64,000 nt of DNA from Pristionchus mayeri (Eukaryota > Nematoda > Chromadorea > Rhabditida > Neodiplogasteridae): assembly GCA_036245805.1 (NCBI GenBank), contig BTRK01000002.1, positions 2,286,189-2,350,188 on the forward strand. The letters are read 5' to 3'. The notes under the pieces were generated by a model that worked only from the letters and a program-made list of their open reading frames with translations, did not search any database and was not told the origin of the DNA. This document shows, piece after piece, positions 54,501 to 64,000 of this stretch; the stretch's first letter is position 1; the number at the start of each line of letters is the position of its first letter. A program made the position numbers and the translations under genes.

Positions 54501-57500
54501 TACTTCGCAGCAAGTGACGACACACCGTGCGATGGGGTGTAGTAGATGGATGGACCAATAGGTAGTAGGGTCAACTAGAGTGGGCGAGAGGGAGTGGTGG
54601 TGGCGGTGAGAAGGGAGGGGCGGGCGGGGGATCCACTCTCTCCCTATCTCTCCCTCCTCTCCCTGTACAGCGCGGTACCGCTCGACTGTAGAGGGCGAGA
54701 GTGAGAGAGGGCAAGCGCGCGCAGCACGCTTCGTCTCTCAACTTTGCGTGCTCTCTCACTTTCCTCTCGTCGTGCGCTCTCTCCTGTTTGTGCCCGTTGC
54801 CTCGCGGGTCTGCGCGCTACGCAACAATACACACGGAAGTGCACGGTAGGCGGCCTGGCACAGTTAGCGAAGCAGAGGAGGTCGAAATGTCTCTAACCCT
54901 CTCGCTCTATTTACCAATTGCCAACTGACCGCGACTCTACTAAGTAAAGATCACGCAGCTTCATTTCCGGGTTCGGCCCCCATGTCATTGTCAGCTCACC
55001 AGGGCAGGGATTTGATTGATGAAACAAAAGCACCCACATATAGCCCACTCCCGTCGATCGTACACGTTCGCTTGTGTGGAAGAACCCCAGATATTGGGGG
55101 GAACTAGGCTAGCTGCCCGCTAGGGGGCTAAGACGTACTAGGAGGTTCCGAGATGTAACTGGCGCGGGGGGTGCGGAACTCCTCTCAGCCTCAGGGGATG
55201 AGGGGTGGGAGGAGTCTCGCCCTACTGCGCTGTGACTTGGTCGTGCTGACCAGTAGAAAGTGCAGGGAGGCACGGGGCGAGAGAGGGGGGACGGAGGGAG
55301 GGAGGGAGGCGGAGGCGGAGGAGAGGATCAGACAACGAGCGCGCGCTGCTAGAGAGAGACACCACGTCGTGTCAGATTGCACTGGGCTAGCACGCAGAGC
55401 TCGCTCTCTCTACTTTCTCTCTTTCTCTATCCCCGAGGCTAGCACTCTAAAAGGGCAGAGACATGTTGCACCATGCGGTGCCGTTCCAGCCGCCGCCAGC
55501 GCTTAGGGCAACGGCCGTCCACTCTGGCTTCTCTGAATGCACTAGGCGTCCAGAACCCCAAAGTGCGACACGCTGACCGCTGGACTAGTACACACTGATA
55601 CTGGCCGGGGGTTAGCGGCCTGGCACTGAGGGGGCAGAGACAAAGGGAGTAAGGAGATTACTACTGCCAGTCGGCCGGGCTACACTAATGATAACAAGTG
55701 TCGCGGCGCCACGAGTCGCTGAGTTTCCGGAAGAAAGGCGCAGAATGTTGTGTCGTACCAGGGAACAACTATCGCGGGGCGGGCTGTCATAAGCTGATAA
55801 GACTGACGCAGGTTGCAACGCGGCGGCGGCGGGCTGGCACAGTGCATTGAGAGTAAACACAGGTTGCTGATAAGTGAGTACCATGCAGTATCAGAGAGCG
55901 GCGCAGTTTCAAACCCGACACTAATCGGGAGTAATCAAGCGCTGCGGTATTGGTGTGGTGACAGGAAGTGCGAGGCGCTTGCGCAATAGTAGCACTATTC
56001 TTTGGAGTCGGATGGTAGGACCAGGATTTCGCAAGAGCAGTGCTTTCCTTCCGAGCAGGAAATCACAGGGGCCGGAATCTACCTTGGCCATGATCTGGCG
56101 CAGGTCCTCCTCGAGCATGCGAATCATCGGCTGCGGCAGCACGGGAGAGACGAAGCCGTCCGCGGGCACGTCCAGCACGTTGGCATCTGCAGATTAGACA
56201 GTCATATTTCCCGGTTCCGGCTCTCTTACTTCCTACGGGAGCGTCGACGAGCTTGTGGCGCGCGCACACGAGCTCCATCTTGCGCGTCCACGGGTTGATG
56301 TAGGCGCTCCTGAGAACAGTACCGGTTATGGAACTTCCCGGTTCTGGCCAATTCCCGGTTCTGCTAATGCCCGGCTCCGCTCACCACTCAGTCTCAGCGC
56401 GGATCAGCGCGCCATTGAAGGCGACAAAGCGGATGGAGGCGGAGGAGCGCACGATGCGGCCCTTGCCCGCGTGCACTGCAAATTCCCTTCGTTTATCACA
56501 AACATGCGCTCGTTAGCAACTTTCATCGGCCCAGTTCAAAATTCGATGCGGTCGCAGATCGATCACTAACTACAGTAAGAATGCAATGCGATGCGCGATG
56601 ACGTCACAACGGGCAGTGTGCGAGCGAGATTGGGGAAGAAGAGGAGGAGGAAGGGAAGAGGAGAGGGAGGAATATGGCGGTACCCGTTCCGTCGCAGTCC
56701 CCACAACGGGTTTGGGTCAGCAGCGGCGGCGACCAGGGAGAGAAGGGACAGAAGAAGCGATCGAGAGAGAGACAAGAGCAAGGAAGAGGGAGACATAGAC
56801 AGGGATTTCAGCCCACGAGGAGAGTGATCCTAGTGAGTTCGCTATCTTGGAGGTGGGAGAGCCGTCAAATGAGAAAGCCGTCAAATAGGTGCGGTTCCCG
56901 GCCCTGACAACTTACGGTCGATGTGCGCCTGGCGGATGATGTGGACGTCGGGCGCGTAGACGAAGCAGAACAGCGAGCGGCCGATCATGTCCGTCGGCAG
57001 ATGTCCGAGGTACGGTATGCAGCTGAATTACGGTCCCGTTATTTCCCGGTGCTGGCATTTCCCGGCTCTGTACCTCAGATCAATGTGTGTCAGGGCTCCG
57101 GAGCTGGCGTGCTTCGTGATGAACTGCAGCTGCTGGCCGAGTCCGGCCTGGGGCGCGTAGGCGGATCTGGAAAATGCGGATTTGGCAATTGCCGGCTGCG
57201 AAAATGACGGCTCTGAGGGAACGTACTGTAGCGCAAAGCCGGAGACGCGCGCGACTCCACCGGCGCGATCGAACTCGCACTGCAGCTCGCAGGCATGGCT
57301 CATGCGGCCGCTGAAAAGCCGGATCAATCGATTTCACGGTTCTGAGATTTCACGGATCTGCATATTTGATCTGTCACGTGCGCCAATTTCCGGACACGGT
57401 CGATCTCACAATCGTATAGTAGTGCGTGTACGGTAATGGAGGAGCGAATGTAAGGAGGAGGGAAGGGTAGTGAGGAATGAAGGAAGGGAGGGAGGGGGGG

Positions 57501-60500
57501 GGGGGGCGAAACGAGAGTGAACACACTGGTGGCTGCTGCATCGCTTCGCTTGTGTCTGTGCTCTTCCTCCTTACTTCAATTGACCACCACCGACAACAAG
57601 CGAGTCGAACAAGTTTGGAAGCGCAGAGAGAGAGGGTGGTCTGGTGCGGAGGCACGTGGTGAGGGTTCAGGTCGACGAATCTCAAGCGGCGGCTACACCA
57701 CGAGGCGCGCATAGCTACGAAGTCCGAAGAAGGGGTGCGGGCGGAGGCTAATATTTGCGCTAGAGTACGTGAGGTCTTCTCTCTCCATCTCTCTCTCTCT
57801 CTGCGCTCTCTGATCATCTGCTCTCCTAGTCTAGCCTCAAGCGATTCCAAATAGTGCAAAGTCAGCTTCTACGTTTTCTGCAACATAGCTTCACTGGGAA
57901 AGCGCCTCTCAAGCTCGGCGAATGGGCGGCGGATCAATAAAGCTCAGGAATACTGGCTAGCCTGGATCCATCAAAAAGGCCGGCGCTAGAAGATCAGAGA
58001 ACTTTCGAAAGTAACAACATTTCCTGCGAATTAGTGTTGCTAAAGAACCAGTAGCAAATGTGCGCGCGCGCACAAAATCCGCGATCGAGAGTGTGGAATG
58101 AAAGGGAAATTTCTTGAGAGTAGTGGTCCAAAAGAAGGAGGGAGGGGGAGGTGGTGAGATCCGGGCCCTGGGGGTGGAAGAGGAGACGGGGGGGGAGGGC
58201 CCTCTCTCCCTTTTGCAATGGACAAAGAAAGCGCGCTCGCTCTTACCGTACCACTCTGATCTTCATACTCTCTTGCACTCTCGCGCGCTATATCTCCACT
58301 TGCTCTGAGACTTTCGCTCAGCTAGAGCAATTAGCATTGCGCTAGGGGAGAGGGGGAAGAGCAGAAGAAGCTTATCTACAGGGCTGATGACCTACATTGG
58401 ACTTTACAATGCAAAGAGCCCGAAACCAAAACTCAAATCGAGAAAGGCGGCGGGCAGAGAGCCGTAACCGGGTTACGGTAGGGCCGTAAAATATGAAAGC
58501 CGTAGAAGTACCTGGATCGGATGCGCGAGTACAGCCGCTGGCGGGGAGTGTTGATCGCCGCGGAGAGGAAGAACTGCTGGCAGTTGCCGTGCAGCGCCCG
58601 CAGCAGGCTCGAGCCGACCGTGAGGTCCTGAAAGACGGTTCTGATATTTGCAGGTCCCGGTCATTTCCCGGCTCCAGGCACCGTGCCAGTCCCTGTCCAG
58701 TGTTGCGCCGTCGCCGCGCGCCATTTTCGGGTAACGACATTGCCCCCTCTCCACTATCCCCACTATCTCTGCCCACCGCTCCTCTAACCGAACACCCGCC
58801 GCCCGCGGGTTGTTGTTGTTGTTTGCGTGCACAAAGTGAGAGTGATCGTCCCGTCCATGTATCCCTCCCTCCCCCTCCTCATACGCCCCTCTTATGGGCC
58901 CTGAGGGGCAGTGTACCAGCACCTACCATCCACTCATTCCTCCTCCCTCCCTCTCCCTCTGCCCCTGCACCCGGATCCCCTCTCCCGGTGACCCAAATCC
59001 GCTGGTACCAGGCCGAGTCAGATGGATATCAGGAGGGATGAAAGCCCTACATCGCTAGAGTCGCCCTGGCAGCAGTCTCTTTTTGCGACGTCCCCGTGTC
59101 AATCACTAAGAACTTCTTCTCTCTGTGGTCGTGAGTGCTGGCCAACTAACCAAGGAGAGAAGAGAAGAAGCAACCCCACTTTACACTTTGGATGATACAT
59201 ATCGCTCTCGGGTTTCTGATCACTAGCACGGCTATAGCCCCCACGAACGTTCCTGCCTATCACCATCCAAACACCAGTTCGCCGAATACAGTTCCAGAAA
59301 CAGAAGGATAAGCCAAACCTAGCAATACAGTACCGAGAATAATCACATTAAGTACGGTGTATTCCACAACTGCCTACCGTAGCGGGTGTCAGAAATTCCA
59401 GCAATTCAGTATCAACAACTTAACAAAAGTTACGCAGAATACCCAAAACTACAGAAACCAAAGAACTACCGTAACTCAGGGAAAGCTCAAACTTACAGTA
59501 TCCAAAAAAAGCTACAGCATCCCGAATAAATCCCAAAACTACAGTATCCGATTAGCTACCGTACCTCGCTATCGAAATGCTCCGGCCGGATCATCTTCGA
59601 CTGCAGGATCGTGCCCTCCGGCATGCGCACAGTGACGGTGAAGAGATGGGCGCCGCCAAAGTGTCCGCCCCGCTGAGCTGCGGCCGCTTCAGGCGCGCGA
59701 GCTGGCGCGAGTGGCGCGTGACGCAATGGCGCGAGCGGACCGCCGCGCTCCGGCGATCCGTCCGAGTCCGTCGACGATGGATAGAGCGAGGAGCCGGAGG
59801 AGGAGGGCGCGGGCGATGAGGGCAGCGTCATCTGCGAAGGATTCAGATGAAATTTCAAGACGAAAAAACTAACTGGATGTATAAGAATATTCCAATGAAA
59901 TCTAAGAGGTCTAATGATATCCGAGCGCGCTATGAGTACAACAGTTCGAGCTCGCAAAACTATTTGTATACCAGAGATGAATGCACCCTATCCTAAGAGG
60001 TCAATGGCGCTAGGTAAAAGTTGAACTGAGCAACGAAACAATACCAGCAACGTATATGATGTGTGGAAACTCTACAATAGAACGCACAGTGTGCGGTTAC
60101 TGTGTATCAGTGGGTACAGTATCCTATCCTAGGCCGTCTTAGGAGTCAAGTTTCAAGCCCCGACATGCCCTGGAGTGACCGTTGGTCTGCAAACGTTCGA
60201 CTGGCGAAAGAGGCCTCGACACTTCTCACCCCCAGGCTCCGCCCACCGCGTTCTTTCAGGAGTTTCTCTCCCTTTTTTTCAGAAGCCCGGGCGGAGCTCC
60301 GCCCCCTCCGCCCTCCACAGCCTGGTGTTTCAAAGGAACGGAGGAACACGAGCAACTAGGAAGTGACGCTCGAGCATGGTACCACGCTCTAGCTCATGTT
60401 ATCACGGTACCATGGTAGCCCTACATGGTACCAGGGAAATGTATCATTTTGGAGCTTGTAATGTTAGAAAAGAGATGTAAGAGACGAAGTGGTCTGGCGA

Positions 60501-61689
60501 AAGGTGGGCACTCCGGACTGAATCTGCCCAAATTGACACTGGCCTAGCAGTGTTCTCCCGCGAGCTGGTCTCGAAGACGGGATGTACCTTTACCTTTACC
60601 TTTAATGTTAGAAAAAAATACAGAGTGTTAAGAAATAAAGGTTTCCAAATTAGTCAATGCGTTAAAAAACAAAGAGTTCTAAAGTGGCCAGTTCTAAAGT
60701 GATACACCCCCGTTGCAACGCTCTCTTCATTCTATAATTTCTCGCCGATAACATGAAGAGACGGACACCCCAATTTTGAACTCTACGAACCAGGCTTCTA
60801 TTAAAGTTTGGTTTCCCCATGATATCATGACACAAAAATTCATAAATTAAGTAAATCAGACTTAATTAATTCCGTTTGAAGTGAATAACTGTGTTCAAAT
60901 ACTCGAAACGCTACTCTTCAGAACACAAGTGGGTCCAGTAAGCGATAAAAGTGAGAAACGGGCAAGGTTTCACCAAGCGCAAGGCAAGGCACGGAGTGAA
61001 TAAGCTCACTCTATTCAAAAGCTATCTGTCACAAAGTGCGAAAAAAAACGATGAAACAGTCAGAGCCATACACCTAGCACGGGTAGGTGTACCAGCCGCC
61101 CCTTCCTTGTCTTAGACCCACCCAAAAAAGTGACCGAACCGCTTGCAAAAAACGCAGTAAAAAGCACCAGATAGGTTTCGCACTGTGAGAGAGATAGATA
61201 GGACAAACCGGGTCAACAGATGCAAAAAGTAGCGCGGGACGTGTTTTTTGGATGGTACGAGCGAGCGAAAAAAGAGTCACCCCCAGTGGTCAGTGGAAAT
61301 TCGAAAAGTGAGACAAAGAAAAGAGGATTGCGAGTCAAAGAGAGGCTCGCAATTCGAACATGGGAAAGGGCGGGGTGGTTCTCACATAACAACTCTTTAG
61401 CTACAGAATCGGGAAAGTTTCCGTGGGAACGTCTCGCCGTTATACTTAGTTTTTTCGCAGGTTTAGTATATTCGGCTTTGAAAAGCTCTCATAATGCATT
61501 TTCGAGAATGTATAGATGAAAAATAATGCTAATAATTTAAAGAGAGGTGATAAAGTGTGGTCATGTTTTTCGAAATCTTGAAATCTAATTTACCTGTCCT
61601 GCCTCTTGTGTCGGCGCCAATGGGTCGACTGTGCTGTTGTTGTTATTGTTGTTATTGTTTACGATGACTCCCGCAGCGACTTCTGCCAT
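51551..61689 (-). CDS. lin-42: LIN-42/PERIOD homologue (PAS-domain developmental timing protein)
   Basis: Minus strand, about 18 exons. Phase-consistent ones: 61594-61689 (MAEVAAGVIV then poly-Asn), 59565-59831, 58512-58627, 57227-57310, 57074-57166, 56916-57022, 56385-56475, 56230-56309, 56083-56186, 54267-54323, 54041-54133, 53447-53659, 53273-53364, 52272-52361, 51966-52173, 51751-51876 and 51551-51658 (TAA 51551-51553). An exon ending at 54394 (LLSVPINLTFTI) has an unclear start. PAS region: LFTVTVRMPEGTILQSK early, then QLQFITKHASSGALTHIDLR, CIPYLGHLPTDMIGRSLFCF and AYINPWTRKMELVCARHKLV, the PAS plus C-terminal extension typical of PERIOD. Ala- and Gln-rich tracts follow. Next is LPLSYNQINCLENVHRLLKS (the SYQ motif) and then IPLTRETLMEHTRRFEAEYR (the LT motif), the two segments of LIN-42 known to bind the casein kinase 1 homologue KIN-20. 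In C. elegans lin-42 times larval development and moulting. Confidence 0.88.
53480..53650 (-). repeat. GCN/CAG trinucleotide tract encoding Ala and Gln runs in the lin-42 homologue
   Basis: In the coding frame this gives a run of about 20 alanines with single Cys and Ser interruptions, followed by a Gln/Leu-rich stretch (QQLEQLQQLQ). A smaller Ala run is encoded at 54270-54305, and a Gln run at 51815-51840. Confidence 0.85.
54510..56082. other. Large GC-rich intron of the lin-42 homologue
   Basis: No convincing exon between 54.5 and 56.08 kb. Contains CT/GA-rich low-complexity tracts and short GC-rich frames on both strands that I treat as non-coding. It may hold regulatory sequence or small exons that could not be seen. 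Confidence 0.45.
57486..57507. repeat. Poly-G tract in a lin-42 intron
   Basis: GGGAGGGAGG followed by a run of about 13 G. Similar G runs occur near 51127-51140 and 52397-52407. Confidence 0.8.
59330..59564. repeat. Degenerate CTACCGTA/CTACAGTA repeats in a lin-42 intron
   Basis: TACCGTA, TACAGTA and close variants recur about every 20-40 bases: ACAGTACCGAGAATA near 59328, CTACCGTAGCGG near 59376, CTACCGTAACTC near 59465, TTACAGTATCC near 59494, CTACAGTATCC near 59540 and CTACCGTACC near 59555. Similar pieces occur in the ZIP intron at 10410-10460. Confidence 0.6.
59832..61593. other. First intron of the lin-42 homologue
   Basis: 1.76 kb. Contains a MITE family 3 copy (60719-60766), a short CCTTTA repeat (60588-60603), a GGTACCATGG-type palindromic patch (60378-60432) and a repeat shared with the ZIP gene intron (see findings). 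No exon was recognised. Confidence 0.55.
60719..60766. mobile_element. MITE family 3, short copy
   Basis: CGCTCTCTTCATTCTATAAT TTCTCGCC pairs partly with ATAACATGAAGAGACGG. Confidence 0.55.
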
Positions 61690-64000
61690 TGTTTAGTGTG
61701 GCAGCGCGGGTGCGCTTTTACCTGCAAGTACTACGGTAAGGTCTCGAGGGGAAAAGGATACTGTAACACGGGCAAGAAACAGGCGACATCTGCACTCTAT
61801 CGAGCAGAAGAAATATTATGCGCTGCACATGTCGGAAACGTATATGAGTAATGTTACGATGAGTTGTTGCGATCATTCAGTTGCAATCCGATACCGTCCC
61901 CACTGTTGACAGCCAGTTGCCAATCACCACTGATCCATCGCTCTTTGTGTACAGTACCGGGATCGACCATATGTGACTCAGTCCATCCTCTTCCTGTGCC
62001 CATTAAAGGGCCCTAGGGGTCAGCGCGAGGCCCTTCTTTCCATCTCCGCTCTCCGGTTCGCAAATGTTAACTACCGTATTTGTCGGCGATGTAACGACCA
62101 GCTTGCGCACACACGTACACAGGGGGCACTGGGGGACAGGGCGGTACCGGGCGGGGTGCCAGGCCAGGCTCGGACTAGGCCCCGTAAAAAACGGCGATGA
62201 TGGGGTCAAAAAGGGCGAGCGGAGGGAAATGAGTGAGCGTTTGAAAAAAAACGGGGGCAAAAAACGTGAGAGGGAGGGGGGCGCAGTGTAGGTACTGGGG
62301 GAGTAATCAGGAACTTTTCAAATAAATAAACTAATGGGGGATAATGCGATTATGCAATAATGAAAGGAGGGTGTAATCAGGGAATCTATGCTTTTCAACA
62401 CGAAGGAAACGGCCGTGGAAACACTTGGAATATTATCAAAGCAGGCACCCTGGGGGGAATACCTAGAAAGTGATATTCCAAGAACGGAAGAGGGAGAGGG
62501 TGTTGCCCGTGCCAGGAACACATCAAAATGTTGCGTGTGCCGGTCAGACTCGGGGAGGGAGGAGGGGAACAACGACCAGCGAGTCGCAACGCAAAGAGTG
62601 CAACTCCCCCGAGGGACGGACAGAGAAGCACCATAGATCAGGCAACATCGAGAGCAGCAGACAGGCAGACGCTCATAGAGAGTGCACCTCATTAGCATAG
62701 GCGGAGGGAGAGCGGGCGGGAGGAGGCGGCGGAGAGGGGGCAGGCGGAGGGAGGAGTGTCAGCCCGTGCCTTGAGGGCACCACTCTCTCCCCTCTGTGCG
62801 CTCTCTTTCTCTGCGCCCTCTGCTATCGCTGCACTCTCTCTTCTTCCCCCCGAACACCGGGCGATTGTTGTTGTGACCACACCAACCGTCACAGCCGGTA
62901 CCGCTGCCCGCCCCTCCCTCTCACTCACTCTCCCCGCCCGGTTCGAGAACCACCCACTGCCTTTCACTGTCTGCCTACTCCCTAACAAGGTTGATCATGC
63001 AATCTGACATCAACAGAGCCGACTCCCGAGGGAAAACGTTGGGCACAAATAATTATTGGAATTCACAAGTCTGCCTTTCGCGAAGGGGATACTACGATAA
63101 TCCAAATTAGAAGAGATCTATAAAGTGAGTTCAAAATGCGGAAACTCTTGCATCTTTATCCAAACGAGTCATGCTGTGCTATGAGGTCAGCCAGCACGCT
63201 AAAAAGGTTACGCATGCGCGCAAAAGTGAGATGGTAACTCTCCCTCTCGCTCGCCCCCCTACTCTCTGCGAAGTGACCCCTGACCGACCAAGGCGGGTGG
63301 AGAGTAGAGTCGATTACCCGATACGGGGTGAAAAACGCTAGTCGATCGAATTCGTCATGTCATGGGTCGAAAGTTAGCAACTCGAGCAAATTATCGCGAC
63401 AAGGCAAGGTCGGCGAAGTAGCTTTGTGGGTTCACAGGTCCATCTCTTTCTTCCTCCCACTTCCTCCTCCTCTTCCGAGAGGATTTTGTAAACACACGAA
63501 ACGCAACTGCTACTCTATCTTCTTCCCTCCAGCTCTACGGTCAGAGAAAACCAGAGACAAGAAGCTGGAGAGAGAGAAAGACATCCCGCTCCCTTCGCTT
63601 CGTTTCGCTCGCAACTGACCAGTAGCCAGGGGAGAGGAGTGAAAGGAAGAGGAGAGAGAGGAGGAATGCACTTTTTCTCCTCTCCTCCTCTCCCCCTATG
63701 CTGGGCCGCTCGACTCGAGCCTTTTCCTTTTCGGGACAAGGCGACTTTACGAGGAAAAAGGAGAGGAGGAGGGATGGGCAACATGTGATCGCTTATGATT
63801 GTCGGGAGATGCTTGAAAATAATTGCCGAGTGTCTGAGTCAGCTAAGAATCGTGGGAGTAGGGATGGCTTGGCAAGAAATTACTCTTCATTCTGCGTGAT
63901 CTCGGATTGATCTAACTAGCGAGAGCGAAACAGTGAAATTCTCGAAAAACCACCGTCTGACTCTCTCCAAATCACACACTATCTCGTCGATCAGAGTGAG
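61690..64000. other. Region upstream of the lin-42 homologue
   Basis: Presumed promoter and 5' region of the minus-strand lin-42 homologue. GC-rich with GA/CT tracts (62700-62850, 63640-63780). No exon chain is seen on either strand. Ends in a MITE family 2 copy cut by the window edge. Confidence 0.45.
63952..64000. mobile_element. MITE family 2, truncated by the window end
   Basis: CACCGTCTGACTCTCTCCAA followed by ATCACACACTATCTCGTCGA matches the left half of the family, including the CGATCAGAGTGAG centre seen at 48764-48781. Confidence 0.75.

Noticed and set aside
1..64000. CRISPR arrays, bacterial operons, rRNA genes
   Set aside because: No regularly spaced identical direct repeats with unique spacers, no rRNA-like sequence, and the genes have spliceosomal introns.

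Overview
This is a eukaryotic window. The coding regions are many short exons joined by short introns whose 3' ends read TTTTCAG or TTTCAG and whose 5' ends read GTAAG or GTGAG. Together with the gene families present (a LIN-42/PERIOD homologue with SYQ and LT motifs, an SXP/RAL-2-like protein, expanded F-box and BTB families), this points to a rhabditid-type nematode. A diplogastrid such as Pristionchus is possible but is only an inference. Exons were found by hand from splice motifs, phase continuity and comparison between copies inside the window, so boundaries are predictions.

Layout. 0-21 kb: a family of F-box proteins with one shared seven-exon plan. Copy A is cut by the window start, A2 is a two-exon relic, B (11.6-13.0 kb) is intact, C (13.6-15.0 kb) carries lesions, and D (minus strand, 19.2-21.1 kb) has a broken F-box exon. 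A ZIP-family transporter with unusual metal-site residues sits between A2 and B (6.4-10.7 kb). A minus-strand gene of unknown function (15.4-16.3 kb), a small secreted peptide (17.4 kb) and a short unrecognised gene (18.1-19.1 kb) lie between C and D. 25.0-25.8 kb holds an SXP/RAL-2 (DUF148)-like gene. 27.4-47.3 kb holds three serine carboxypeptidase (S10) copies on the minus strand, separated by a degenerate non-LTR retrotransposon with an intact Tc1/mariner-type element nested in it, and by two tandem BTB-like genes on the plus strand. 51.5-61.7 kb holds a lin-42/period homologue on the minus strand, with GC-rich, low-complexity introns.

The window is rich in repeats. Five long inverted repeats (0.2 to 1.9 kb) are present. 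Two unrelated ones lie in the same last intron of two F-box paralogues. Four mariner/Tc1-class elements are bounded by TA. At least three families of short palindromic MITEs are scattered, mostly in introns of the S10, BTB and secreted-peptide genes and in the 47.8-49.6 kb intergenic stretch.

There is no operon or single pathway here. The main story is gene-family turnover (F-box, S10, BTB) next to one conserved developmental-timing gene. The strongest leads are the hairpin-forming inverted repeats inside F-box introns, the ZIP protein that has lost its canonical metal ligands, and the complete, possibly mobile DD37D element nested in a dead LINE.
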